Below, piece by piece: positions 35,926 to 44,620 of a DNA stretch of 64,000 bases. A program made the position numbers and the translations under genes. The notes under the pieces were generated by a model. It was not told the DNA's origin and searched no databases. It saw only the letters and a program-made list of their open reading frames with translations. Source of the DNA: Streptomyces hygroscopicus. Lineage in GTDB: Bacteria > Actinomycetota > Actinomycetes > Streptomycetales > Streptomycetaceae. Within the stretch, counting starts at the first letter, position 1. Every line of letters begins with the position of its first letter. Where the stretch lies: assembly GCA_002021875.1 (NCBI GenBank), contig CP018627.1:4588001-4652000 (forward strand). The letters are read 5' to 3'.

Positions 35926-36909
35926 TTACGCTTTGACACTCCCCTCCGTCAGCCCTGTGCGCCAGTACCGCTGGAGTACGCCCATCAGCACCATCAGCGG
36001 CAGGACGGACAGGAACGCCCCGCCGACCGTGTACTGGTACAGCTCCGGCTGCCGGTCCGCGTACCCCTGCCAGGACGTCAGGCCGAGCTGGATCGGGTAG
36101 AGATCGGAGTCGGAGAGCATGACCAGCGGCAGAAAGAAGTTGTTCCAGATGTGCACGAACTGGAACAGGAAGACGGTGACCAGCGCCGGGGTCATCAGCC
36201 GCAGCCCCAGGGTGGAGAAGATCCGGGCCTCCCCCGCGCCGTCGATCCGCGCCGCCTCCAGGAGGGAGTCCGGGACGGCGGCGGCCGCGTAGATCCGGCA
36301 CAGATAGACCCCGAAGGGGCTGACGATGCTGGGGATCAGTACGGCCCAGTAGGTGTTGGCCAGGCCGATCTCGCTGAAGAGGAGATAGAGCGGGAGGGCG
36401 AGCGCCGTGCCCGGGATCAGCACTCCGGCCAGGATCACGTTGAAGATGCCCTCCCGGCCGGGGAAGCGGAACTTGGCCAGGGCGTAGCCGGCGGCGGCCG
36501 ACAGCAGGGTGGCGGCGAGCGCGCCGACGCCCGCGTACATCAGGCTGTTGGCGAACCACCGGACGTAGATGCCGTCGTCGTAGGTGAGCACCCGGTGCAG
36601 ATAGTCGAACGGGTGCGGGTCGTGGAACCAGAAGCCGAAGGTGCCGAAGAGATCGCTGCTGGACTTGGTGGAGGAGACGACGAGCCAGTAGACGGGGGTC
36701 AGGAAGTAGATGGCGGCGACGGTGAGCAGCGAGACGGTGATGATCCGGTGCCGCAAGGGGGGTTCCGTCCCCTCCCGGCCCCTCGCCGCGCGTCGGCCCG
36801 CACCGGGCCGGTCATCGGGCGGGACCGCCTCGGGCCGCCCCTGACCGGATGCGGCCTCGTCCGCGGGCTCGCTCGCGACCGCGCCCGCCAGGTCGTTCGC
36901 CTCGTTCAT
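35926..36909 (-). CDS. ABC sugar importer permease (MalG/CebG type)
   Basis: 327 aa. A 55-residue polar N-terminal extension precedes six membrane segments. The EAA motif is EAARIDGAGEARIFSTLGLRLMTP (quoted as the conserved loop, residues about 215-238), the docking site for the ATPase. It is the last of four genes joined by stop/start overlaps (ATGA with the preceding permease at 36906-36909). No ATPase gene is present, so a shared MsiK-type ATPase is expected, as usual in Streptomyces CUT1 systems. Substrate is inferred to be a sialoside from the first gene of the operon. Confidence 0.9.
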   Translation of the reverse strand: MNEANDLAGAVASEPADEAASGQGRPEAVPPDDRPGAGRRAARGREGTEPPLRHRIITVSLLTVAAIYFLTPVYWLVVSSTKSSSDLFGTFGFWFHDPHPFDYLHRVLTYDDGIYVRWFANSLMYAGVGALAATLLSAAAGYALAKFRFPGREGIFNVILAGVLIPGTALALPLYLLFSEIGLANTYWAVLIPSIVSPFGVYLCRIYAAAAVPDSLLEAARIDGAGEARIFSTLGLRLMTPALVTVFLFQFVHIWNNFFLPLVMLSDSDLYPIQLGLTSWQGYADRQPELYQYTVGGAFLSVLPLMVLMGVLQRYWRTGLTEGSVKA

Positions 36910-37847
36910 CCGCTGTCGCCGTCCTTCCCCCGCCGGCCCACGAGTCTCAGGAATCCGAAGGACAGCACGCAGGCGACGAGGGCGAGCAGGACCGCCTCGG
37001 CCGCCGCGATGTGCTGGTTGTTGCTGGTGAACGCCTCGTTGTAGGCGGCCAGATTGGGGGTGTAGCCGGAGTCGATGGAGTTGCTCAGCGGTTTGAGCAC
37101 CTTCGGCTCGGCGAAGAGCTGCAGGGTGCCGATGAGGCTGAAGACGGTGGTGAGCACGAGCGCGGGCCGGATCAGGGGGAGTTTGATGTGCCGGGCGACC
37201 TGCCAGGCATTGGCCCCGTCGATCCGCGCCGCCTCGTAGAGCTCTCCGGGTACGGCCTTGAGCTGGGCGATCAGCACCAGCATGTTGTAGCCGGTGAACT
37301 GCCAGGTGACGATGTTGGCGATGGACCACAGGACCGCCCCGCGGCCCAGGAAGTCCACCTCCCAGCCCATCGAATCGGCCATCTCCACCAGCGGGCTGAT
37401 CCCGGGGACGTAGAGGAAGCCCCACAGGATCGACGCGATCACACCCGGCACGCCGTACGGCAGGAAGAAGGCGGTCCGGAAGAAGCCGACCCAGCGCGCG
37501 GAGGCCGCGTCCAGCAGCAGCGCGAGCGCGGTGGCGAAGGCGATCATCAACGGGATCTGGACGGCGCCGAAGAGCAGCACCCGGCCGAAGCCCGCCGTGA
37601 ACCGGTCGTCCTCCAGGGCGTGGGCGTAGTTGGACAGGCCCGCCCACACCTGCTTGGTCTCCCCGCCGAGGCCGAGCGGCCCGGTGCGCTCGACCTTCAG
37701 CAGGCTCTCGTAGAGGGCGTAGGCGATGGGGGCGATGAAGCACAGCAGGAAGAGTGCGAGGAAGGGCAGCAGAAACCCGGACGCCGCCCGGGCGCTGCGT
37801 GCCTCGGTCCGGGTGAAGCGGCGGGGGGCTTTGCTCACCCGCCTCAC
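36906..37847 (-). CDS. ABC sugar importer permease (MalF/CebF type)
   Basis: 313 aa from the GTG at 37847, which overlaps the stop of the binding-protein gene (GTGA); a second GTG at 37838 is possible. Six membrane segments; the EAA loop is YEAARIDGANAWQVARHIKL. Paired with the next permease it makes the transmembrane part of a CUT1-type importer. The start overlaps and tight packing imply a single transcript from the operator region near 40.37 kb. Confidence 0.9.
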   Translation of the reverse strand: MRRVSKAPRRFTRTEARSARAASGFLLPFLALFLLCFIAPIAYALYESLLKVERTGPLGLGGETKQVWAGLSNYAHALEDDRFTAGFGRVLLFGAVQIPLMIAFATALALLLDAASARWVGFFRTAFFLPYGVPGVIASILWGFLYVPGISPLVEMADSMGWEVDFLGRGAVLWSIANIVTWQFTGYNMLVLIAQLKAVPGELYEAARIDGANAWQVARHIKLPLIRPALVLTTVFSLIGTLQLFAEPKVLKPLSNSIDSGYTPNLAAYNEAFTSNNQHIAAAEAVLLALVACVLSFGFLRLVGRRGKDGDSG

Positions 37848-39199
37848 CCGGCCTTCACCTTGAGGCCCTTTTCCTTGAGGTCGGTGATCGTCTCGCCCTG
37901 CACCTTCTTCAGCACGGAACGGAAGTCGGACCCGTCCCCGATGGCGGCGGTGAAGGCGTCGCCGAGCCGCTGGTAGAGGGTGTCCGTGGCGGGGCCCCAC
38001 TTCCAGCTCGTGTCCACGCCCTTGCTCGCCTCGTCGAAGACCTTGCTGTACGCCTGGCCGCCGAAGAAGTCCTTGTGCACATCGAGCTGGGAGGTGGTGT
38101 ACCCCTGCTTGGCGCCCGGGGTGCCATAGCCGTTCTCGATCAGGAGCTTGATCGACTCGGGGTCGGTGTTGAGCCAGATCGCGAAGGCCAGCGCGTCCTT
38201 GGGGTACTTGGTCTTGGCGAAGACCGCGGTGGTGGAGCCGCCCCAATTGGCGTAGGAGGCATCGCCCTTCTTCCACTGCGGCATGGGCACCACGCGCCAC
38301 TTGCCCGCGGTCTTGGGCGCGTTGCCGACCAGCAGGGCGTCGCCCCAGCTCGCGCCGAGCCAGGCGGCGATGGAGCCGGTCTGAACGTCCTTGTACCAGG
38401 CGTTCTGCCGGTCCGGAATGGTCTTGATGAGCTTCCGCCGGGCCAGGTCGTACCAGTAGTCGGCGACCTTACGGGTGGGCTCGTCGTCGATGGATACGGT
38501 CCAGGTGTCGCCCTCGGTGCCGAACCAGCGCGCCCCGGCCTGCCAGGCCAGCCCCGCGAAACGGTTGCCGTTGGTGGCCGAGAAGGTCTCGATCCAGGCG
38601 CCCTTCTTACGGATCGCCGTGGCCGCCGCCTCGTACTCGTCCCAGGTGGTGGGCGGTTCTATGCCCCACTTGTCGAACAGGTCCTGACGGATGAACAGGC
38701 CCATCGGACCGGACGCCTGCGGTACGGCGTAGACGGCCTTGCCGAAGACGGACTGCTGCCACTGCCAGCCGACGAACATGTCCTTGTGCTCGGCGACCCC
38801 GTACTTGGTCAGATCCAGCAGCCCGTTGTCGACCAGGAAGCTGGGCACGACCGGGTATTCGATCTGGCCGAGGTCCGGCGGATTGCCCGCCTTGATGGCG
38901 GCGTGCATCTTGGCGTACTGGGCGCCGTCGACGGCCGAGACCTTCTCGACCTTGACCCGCACCTCGGGGTTCTTGCTGTTCCACAGGTCGACGGGCTTGT
39001 CGATGCCCGGCACCCAGGACCAGAAGGTCAGGGTGATCTTCTCGCCCTTCTTGCGGCCCTTGGGGTCCCCGCCCCCGTCGTCGTCCGAGCCGCAGCCCGC
39101 GAGGGCGAACCCGGCCGCCGCGGCGGCCGCGCCGCCGAGGACGGCGCGGCGCGGCGCGCCGGACAGCCAGGTGTTCCGGTTTCTTGCGGTATCGCTCAT
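37844..39199 (-). CDS. ABC sugar-binding lipoprotein
   Basis: 451 aa. RR-VLGGAAAAAAGFALAGC is a signal peptide with lipobox LAGC (Cys about 36) and a twin-arginine-like start, followed by a Gly/Asp linker. The mature part is a type-1 extracellular solute-binding protein (ITLTFWSWVPG, YPVVPSFLVDNGLLDLTKY, FAIWLNTDPES). It captures the sugar outside the cell and hands it to the two permeases. It follows the sialidase gene with an ATGA overlap, so the ligand is probably a sialylated or structurally related glycan. Confidence 0.92.
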   Translation of the reverse strand: MSDTARNRNTWLSGAPRRAVLGGAAAAAAGFALAGCGSDDDGGGDPKGRKKGEKITLTFWSWVPGIDKPVDLWNSKNPEVRVKVEKVSAVDGAQYAKMHAAIKAGNPPDLGQIEYPVVPSFLVDNGLLDLTKYGVAEHKDMFVGWQWQQSVFGKAVYAVPQASGPMGLFIRQDLFDKWGIEPPTTWDEYEAAATAIRKKGAWIETFSATNGNRFAGLAWQAGARWFGTEGDTWTVSIDDEPTRKVADYWYDLARRKLIKTIPDRQNAWYKDVQTGSIAAWLGASWGDALLVGNAPKTAGKWRVVPMPQWKKGDASYANWGGSTTAVFAKTKYPKDALAFAIWLNTDPESIKLLIENGYGTPGAKQGYTTSQLDVHKDFFGGQAYSKVFDEASKGVDTSWKWGPATDTLYQRLGDAFTAAIGDGSDFRSVLKKVQGETITDLKEKGLKVKAG

Positions 39200-40323
39200 G
39201 CCAGCTCCTCCGTCGGAATGCGCCGGAATGTGATGGTCGAGTAGGCGCTGAAGTCGCCGGTCTCGTAGAGCAGTCCGACCGTGGCGTCGTCGAGCCGGAC
39301 CAGATCGGAGTAGGCGGCGGGCAGGCCGTTGACGGTGTGGCCGGTCCGCCAGGTGACGCCGCCGTCAAAGCTGGTGCGGACGGTCATCAGCGCCCGGTAC
39401 GCGGGGTCGGCGGGGCCGGAGAAGAGCAGCGCGTCCGGCTCGCCGAGGTGCAGCACACTGCCCTCGACCACGGGGGCCACCAGACCGGCCTGCGGCCGGA
39501 AGGGGAGGTCCAGGGTGGCGCCGCCGTCGCCGGAGTGGGCGTCGGCGCGGGTGCCGGGCGCGGTCGCGTCGGTGCGGGTGTTGAAGTAGACGCGGCCGTC
39601 GGGGAGTTGGGCGGCGGTGGTCTCGTTGACGTTGACATAGCCGTCGGGGTTGTCGTCCACGTACCCGATCCGCCAGGTCGCGCCGTCGTCGTCGCTGAGC
39701 AGATCGTGTCCGCCGTTGTACCGCCCCTCGGTGCCGTCGTCGCCGGGGACGGTCGGGGGCAGGGAGTGGTTGGCCGCGACGACGATCCGGCCCGCGTGGG
39801 CGCCGTAGCGCAGTTGGAGGGCGTGGCCGGGAGTGGTGGCGTACCACCGCCATTCGGGCCGCTTGGTGCTCGCGGTGATCTCGCGGGCCTCGCTCCAGCT
39901 CGCGCCGTCGTCATCGCTGTACGTCAGCCACACCCGCCGCCCGTCGGCCGCGCTCACCTCGCCGCGCCGGATCCGGTCCTCGGTGGCGGAAGCGGCGCTG
40001 CGGATGTGCACCAGCAGGACGCGGCCGTGGTGGGGGCCGCCGTCGAGGACGACGGGGGCCGGATTGCCCGCCGTGCCATCGCCGTTGCGGGCGACGAGCC
40101 GTAAGGCGCCCCAGGTCCGTCCGCCGTCGGCCGACCGCTTGAGCACGAGGTCGATGCGGCCGTAGTCGGCGGAGGAGTCCGCCCGGCCCTCGGCGAAGGC
40201 GAGGAGCGTTCCGGCGTGGGTCAGCACCACTGCCGGGATCCGGTAGCTCGCATAGCCCTCGGTCCCCGCCCGGAACGGGACGGACACCTCGTACGAGCGT
40301 GCCGCCCCCGTGCCGACTGCCAT
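39196..40323 (-). CDS. Exo-alpha-sialidase (GH33-like), apparently intracellular
   Basis: 375 aa from the ATG at 40323. YRIPAV holds the first catalytic-site Arg (RIP motif, about residue 28). Four Asp-boxes follow: SADGGRTWG, SDDDGASWS, SDDDGATWR, SFDGGVTWR, giving the six-blade beta-propeller. There is no signal peptide in this start or in the 48 codons upstream, so it should work in the cytoplasm, after import. It heads an operon of binding protein and two permeases with stop/start overlaps. The start region is preceded by a palindrome at 40371. Confidence 0.88.
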   Translation of the reverse strand: MAVGTGAARSYEVSVPFRAGTEGYASYRIPAVVLTHAGTLLAFAEGRADSSADYGRIDLVLKRSADGGRTWGALRLVARNGDGTAGNPAPVVLDGGPHHGRVLLVHIRSAASATEDRIRRGEVSAADGRRVWLTYSDDDGASWSEAREITASTKRPEWRWYATTPGHALQLRYGAHAGRIVVAANHSLPPTVPGDDGTEGRYNGGHDLLSDDDGATWRIGYVDDNPDGYVNVNETTAAQLPDGRVYFNTRTDATAPGTRADAHSGDGGATLDLPFRPQAGLVAPVVEGSVLHLGEPDALLFSGPADPAYRALMTVRTSFDGGVTWRTGHTVNGLPAAYSDLVRLDDATVGLLYETGDFSAYSTITFRRIPTEELA

Positions 40324-40370
40324 CAGACCTCCCGATGCCCCGTCGCAATCGAGTGCCGAGTCAGAAAAAT

Positions 40371-40387
40371 GGGACGTAGGACGTCCC
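40371..40387. promoter_or_regulatory. Operator-like palindrome ahead of the sialidase operon
   Basis: GGGACGTAGGACGTCCC, perfect 7-bp arms around AGG, 48 bp upstream of the sialidase start. Inside it is the 8-bp palindrome GGACGTCC. A GntR- or LacI-type repressor is plausible; none is adjacent. Confidence 0.6.
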
Positions 40388-40584
40388 TTGTGTGCCGCGA
40401 CCTTAGGGTTTGCCTCACAGAGCGTCAAGAGACGGCGCATGAACAGTTGGAGACGCAGCAGGAGCACACGCGACCGACGGACACGGACCCGGTCGGCGGC
40501 ATGCCCCTCGCATATGCCCCGAACGAGTGAGCCGGGCCCGATTCGCGCCCGCGGGGCCGCGGGCCGCGGCAGGATGCGGATGCC

Positions 40585-41193
40585 ATGGACGCCGTAAGGG
40601 TTGCACTGCTGCGCGAGGTCCTCGCCGGAACCGAATGGCTCCAGGCCACCCGCCGCTTCGCGGGCTCGCTACGGGCCTCGGTCGGACCGCGCGAGGGCGG
40701 ACTGCTGCTGGTCGGCAGCGAGAGATACGAACCGTGGCATCTGGCCGCGCATCTCGACGACGAGGCGGCCTGGTCCGGACTGCCCGAGCTGTCCCCCACG
40801 CTCGTCCGCCACCGGGTGCCGGAGGGCGCCGCCGTGCCCGCGCATCTGGCGGTCGGTCTTGGACGGTTGGAGCGGGCGGGCCGCGGTGAGACCCTGCTGG
40901 TGGTCGCGCCGGGCGACCCCGGGGCCGGGCTGCTGGAGCGGGTGAACGACGCCCGCCGGGGCGGGGCGACCGTGCTCGCCCTCGACGGCGGCGACGCCGG
41001 GCTGCAGGCCCTGGCTCATGACGCGCTGTCCGCCCCCGAGGGCGGGGAGCTCGACCTGGACACCCTCCAGCACCTGGTCAGCGCGGCCGCCGGGGAGAAC
41101 AGCCTGCCGCGCCCCGGCCGCCGCCGCCGCTTCCAGGACCGGCTGGCCAGACTGGCCGAGCACCTGGCGGCTCCTCCTCCGACCCACTGGTGA
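40585..41193 (+). CDS. Conserved hypothetical protein
   Basis: 202 aa, family not recognised. It looks soluble and globular, with alternating beta/alpha segments (GGLLLVGSERYEPWHLAAHL, ETLLVVAPGDPGAGLLERV, ATVLALDGGDAG) that could be a Rossmann-like or SIS-like fold, and a basic tail (RPGRRRRFQDR). AGGA lies upstream of the ATG. Its last codons fall in the first unit of a 26-bp tandem repeat array, so the array may once have continued straight into the next intergenic region. Confidence 0.7.
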   Translation: MDAVRVALLREVLAGTEWLQATRRFAGSLRASVGPREGGLLLVGSERYEPWHLAAHLDDEAAWSGLPELSPTLVRHRVPEGAAVPAHLAVGLGRLERAGRGETLLVVAPGDPGAGLLERVNDARRGGATVLALDGGDAGLQALAHDALSAPEGGELDLDTLQHLVSAAAGENSLPRPGRRRRFQDRLARLAEHLAAPPPTHW

Positions 41194-41264
41194 CGGCCCC
41201 CGCGCGGGCCTGCTGGTAACGGCGCCCGTTCCGGCCTGCGGGTGACGGCGCCCGCACCAGCCGA
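41187..41264. repeat. 26-bp tandem repeat array, left part (3 units)
   Basis: Units at 41187, 41213 and 41239, each opening CTGGTGACGGCGCCCG with few changes. The third unit ends exactly where recognisable IS630 transposase sequence begins. Units of the same length and sequence type resume at 44499. Confidence 0.75.
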
Positions 41265-41475
41265 CTGACCTTGCGGTCGAAGTGGCCTGCGAGCCGGTCC
41301 AGGAAGCGGCACACCACCTCCGCGTCGAAGGTCTCGGCGAACACCATGAAGTGCGTCCGGCCCTTCGTGCTGATCGCGGACATCGCGTTGACGGAGAAGC
41401 GGTCGCCGGTGCGGCGCACGACCGGCGTGCGTCCCCTCACGCCCCGGGTGCGGCCGGTGACCTGGTCGGAGCGGC
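41265..41475 (-). pseudogene. IS630-family transposase fragment (middle part)
   Basis: The minus strand reads RSDQVTGRTRGVRGRTPVV, then FSVNAMSAISTKGRTHFMVF, FDAEVVCRFLDRLAGHFDRKV. This is the central DDE region of Streptomyces IS630-like transposases. It lacks the start, the first Asp block and everything after DRKV (second Asp, final Glu). The break after DRKV coincides with the edge of the 26-bp repeat. It is a dead remnant. Confidence 0.8.
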
Positions 41476-41530
41476 AACAACCCGGAACACCTGCCGTTTC
41501 GGATCAATATCGGAGCGACGAGTGCGCTGC

Positions 41531-43117
41531 TCACGAACGTCCGAGTGCGGTGAGCACCTCGCGGGCCACTCTCTCGCCGCTCTCCACGGCCCCGTTGAGA
41601 TACCCCTGACTATGCGTGCTGGTGTGTTCGCCCGCGAAGTGCAGCCGGCCCTCGGGGCGGCCGGTCCAACCCCAGTACTTGGTGTACTGGCCCGGCCGAT
41701 ACGAGGCGTATGAACCACGTGCCCAGGGGTCGTCAATCCAGGAGTCCAACCAGCCATGGCCGTTGTACGCATCCTTCAGACCGGGTACGAGTGCCTCGAG
41801 GTGACCGAGTGCCGCGCCGGTGACCGCGGCGGACGGCTCGCCATGAGGTCTCGCGGTGGGGTAAGAGGAGCCGCTCCAGCCACCGACGAAGAGGGTGAGC
41901 AACCCCTCTGCCCCGGTCTGGTAGGACGAAGTATCCCAGGTGGACAACTGCGGGTTGTCGGCGGCGATGCGCCCGCTGAAGTCGTCGAACTGGTAGAACT
42001 GCCGGTCGAACTGCAGCAGTAGCTTGGCATCCGTGCCCATACCGTGGTTGTCGATGGCTTCGCGCTTGCGAGCGCTGAGCCCCGAGTCGTCGAGGTCGAC
42101 ACGGCGCAGTGTGGTGAACGGCAGTGCGAAGACGACGCGGTCGGCGATCACTTCCCTGCGGATGCCGCCGAAGCGCAGCCGGTAGGTGTCGCCAGTGCGG
42201 CGCACAGCGAGCAACGGGGCGTCGAAGTGCAGGGCGGGCTTGGGCAGTCTGGCCGCCAGTCCGTTGGGAATCAGGTCGTTGCCGCCCTTGACGTGGTACT
42301 TCTCATCCGCTCCGCTGCCGTCATCAAATCCGGCGTACTGCTCGATGAGATTGATCGCGCTCAGATCGGCTGCGTCGTTGCCGAAGAAGGTGCCGACTCC
42401 GCAGGCGATGCTGGAGCCGAGCAACGAACTCATGCCACCGGGTACGTTGGCCTGAAGCCAGTCGCGTACGGAGAGCTGATCGAAGTCGCGGGCGGCGCGG
42501 GAGGCCCGATCGGCGAAGTAGCTGCCGATGCGCTGCGTGTCGGCCCGCAGCCGCTCCAGGACCAGGTCCAGGTCCTTGTAGATCGCGGTCTCGTCCCGCA
42601 CAGCGCCCTGGAGGAAGTTGATTCCTCGCTTGCCGTGCCGGCGGTCCGGGTTCTCCTCCTCCAGTTCCAGACCGAGTTCGCCCGCAAGCTTGCGGATATG
42701 GGTGTGACGCGTGTCGATGCGCTCACCTCCGTGCTCGGCGATCTGGTGGCTCGAGAAACCTCTTGCGGTCCAGCAACGACCGCCTACACGGTCGTCCCGC
42801 GCCTCGAAAACCTGGACGTGGACGCCTCGGCGGGCCAACCGGTACGCGGCAGTGAGCCCGGCGAGTCCGGCGCCGACGACGACCACGCGCGCGTCATGCG
42901 GTGTGGGCTCCGCTGCCACAGACGAGGAATCCGTCCGGTGGCCGACCGCCGAGGCCGGCTGCCCCGACTGGACGCCGACGGCGAACAGGCCCGCGGTGGC
43001 GAGCGAGCCGCGCAGGACCGTACGCCGGGGCGTTCCGGCATCCTCGGCCGTGGTCTGCCGAGTCGCGTCACGCGGCGCGCGCAGGGCTCGCATCCAAGGG
43101 GTACTGCCAGAAGGCAC
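41531..43117 (-). CDS. Secreted flavin monoamine oxidase/L-amino-acid oxidase
   Basis: 528 aa, GTG start with AGGAGA. PRRTVLRGSLATAGLFAVGV is a Tat-like signal. RVVVVGAGLAGLTAAYRLA is the FAD dinucleotide loop, VGGRCWT the following conserved block, and LHFAGEHTSTHSQGYLNGAV the C-terminal flavin-binding motif. The enzyme should oxidise an amine or L-amino acid to imine, giving H2O2, outside the cell. It is divergent from a LacI-type regulator that probably controls it, and the pair sits between the two parts of a split repeat array with an IS remnant. Confidence 0.9.
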   Translation of the reverse strand: MPSGSTPWMRALRAPRDATRQTTAEDAGTPRRTVLRGSLATAGLFAVGVQSGQPASAVGHRTDSSSVAAEPTPHDARVVVVGAGLAGLTAAYRLARRGVHVQVFEARDDRVGGRCWTARGFSSHQIAEHGGERIDTRHTHIRKLAGELGLELEEENPDRRHGKRGINFLQGAVRDETAIYKDLDLVLERLRADTQRIGSYFADRASRAARDFDQLSVRDWLQANVPGGMSSLLGSSIACGVGTFFGNDAADLSAINLIEQYAGFDDGSGADEKYHVKGGNDLIPNGLAARLPKPALHFDAPLLAVRRTGDTYRLRFGGIRREVIADRVVFALPFTTLRRVDLDDSGLSARKREAIDNHGMGTDAKLLLQFDRQFYQFDDFSGRIAADNPQLSTWDTSSYQTGAEGLLTLFVGGWSGSSYPTARPHGEPSAAVTGAALGHLEALVPGLKDAYNGHGWLDSWIDDPWARGSYASYRPGQYTKYWGWTGRPEGRLHFAGEHTSTHSQGYLNGAVESGERVAREVLTALGRS

Positions 43118-43247
43118 GGGGATCTCCTGAGAGGTGGGGGAAGGGGCTCAACGCCCAGTGCGCACCCTGCTTGGTTAATCCGTTGACTGCCAGCCCGGTC
43201 CCACGACGAAATTCGCAGGAATCCACCCGTCAAATCGACGGTTATCG

Positions 43248-43253
43248 TAGCCT
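43248..43253 (+). promoter_or_regulatory. -10 box for the LacI-type gene, probably leaderless
   Basis: TAGCCT ends 7 bp before the ATG at 43261 with no ribosome binding site. The same hexamer and spacing precede the DHA2 pump at 26959. Confidence 0.5.
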
Positions 43254-43260
43254 GTGGCCC

Positions 43261-44271
43261 ATGTCCCGGGTAATCCTGGCTGATGTGGCGAAAGCGGCCG
43301 AGGTCTCGACGGCCACGGTCTCGCACGCCCTCAAGGGCACCGGCCGTATGACCCCGAGTACCCGCGCTCGCGTCCGCGCACTGGCCTCGGCGCTCGGCTA
43401 CGGAGGGTCTGCCGCCCTGCGCGTTCTCGGCCTCGCCGTCACGACGTATGGGCGCACGGACTGGAATTTCGCCGAAGTCCCGTACTTCTCGCAGTCGATC
43501 GTCGCGGCCACGGCCGCCGCCCACAGCCACGGCTACGCGCTCATCACACTCCCCTCCGTCGCACACCAGGACCTGTGGTCGGCACTGCGTGTCGCAGGCG
43601 TCGTCCTGCTGGACAGCCCCGCCGATGACCCGATCGCGGAGGTGCTCCGGGCCCGCGGCATCCCACTCGCCTTCAACGGCCGTCCCGTCGACCCGAAGCC
43701 CGGTGAAGCGTGGGTGGACAATGACCACGCAGCCGCAACCCGTCGTGTGCTCGACCACCTGGCCGCCCAGGGCGCTCGCCGCGTCGTCCTCCTCACCGGA
43801 CCAGGAGAGGAGTACTACACGCGCGCCTGCGTCGCCGCCTACACCAACTGGTGCCGCCACCATGGCCACTTACCGCACGTCATACAGAACACCCACCCAC
43901 GGGACCCCGACGCCCCCTTCGACAGCGTCCTCGCCTCCCCCGACCGTCCCGACGCCGTCTTCGGGATCTACGACCACTGCGGCCGCCGCGTCCTGGCGAG
44001 CGCGGCTCGTATCGGCCTCAGTATCCCCGAGGACCTGCTCGTCGTCTGCGCGAGTGAGGATCCTTCGTACGCCCTCTGCGACCCTCCGGTCAGCACTCTG
44101 TCGCTCGCTCCTGACAAGTCGATGCCAGCCGCGGTCACCGCGCTGGTCAACCTCATCGAGACACCGGGGCACGTCCCGGTTCCGACCGTGGTCCCCACCC
44201 GCCTGACGCTGCGCGCGTCGTCCACCCGAGCCTGCGAGCCTTCACATCCGCCACCGTCACAAGGCCGCTGA
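43261..44271 (+). CDS. LacI-family regulator with a TTA codon
   Basis: 336 aa. HTH: ILADVAKAAEVSTATVSHAL; hinge; then a LacI sensor domain with VDNDHAAATRRVLDHL and a C-terminal VVPTRLTLRAS. Codon 204 (43870-43872, in HGHLPHV) is TTA, rare in Streptomyces and dependent on bldA. The gene is divergent from the amine oxidase across 143 bp and is its likely regulator. That would be unusual, since LacI proteins mostly sense sugars. Terminated by the hairpin at 44415. Confidence 0.88.
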   Translation: MSRVILADVAKAAEVSTATVSHALKGTGRMTPSTRARVRALASALGYGGSAALRVLGLAVTTYGRTDWNFAEVPYFSQSIVAATAAAHSHGYALITLPSVAHQDLWSALRVAGVVLLDSPADDPIAEVLRARGIPLAFNGRPVDPKPGEAWVDNDHAAATRRVLDHLAAQGARRVVLLTGPGEEYYTRACVAAYTNWCRHHGHLPHVIQNTHPRDPDAPFDSVLASPDRPDAVFGIYDHCGRRVLASAARIGLSIPEDLLVVCASEDPSYALCDPPVSTLSLAPDKSMPAAVTALVNLIETPGHVPVPTVVPTRLTLRASSTRACEPSHPPPSQGR

Positions 44272-44414
44272 CCGGCATGGCCGAAGGCGCGGACAGCATC
44301 GACGACCTCAACGTCCCGCGCCACGGCGCTATGCCGGCCCTGTTCGGCGGGATCCGTGCCCCTCCACGCCCGGCCCGTTCCTGCGCGCGTTCACCTCCGA
44401 CCGGGTACCTGGAC

Positions 44415-44449
44415 ACGGCTCGGTGGGGGCGACTGCCCCACCGAGCCGT
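44415..44449 (+). terminator. Hairpin with 14-bp perfect stem after the LacI gene
   Basis: ACGGCTCGGTGGGG (44415-44428) pairs with 44436-44449 over a 7-base loop. The 44272-44498 stretch holds nothing else that looks coding. Confidence 0.75.
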
Positions 44450-44498
44450 CCGCCCAGGGACAGACGCAGGCGAACGCCGGCTGGTTGGCCGGCTCTCA

Positions 44499-44576
44499 GC
44501 GGTGACGGGGACGGCGCCGGCCAACTGATGACGGCGCCCGCCCCGACCCACCAGTGACAGCGTCCCACGGGCCGTA
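44499..44576. repeat. 26-bp tandem repeat array, right part (3 units)
   Basis: Units at 44499, 44525 and 44551 keep the 26-bp period and the core TGACGGCGCCCG of the left part at 41187-41264. The best match is the middle unit (CTGATGACGGCGCCCGCCCC). Confidence 0.65.
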
Positions 44577-44620
44577 ATTCGGTTGCCCGGCGCCGGGGCC
44601 CGGCCGGACGATGTCACCTC

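Noticed and set aside
41187..41264. CRISPR array or integron attC sites at the 26-bp units
   Set aside because: Units are direct, contiguous and degenerate; no integrase and no cas genes.
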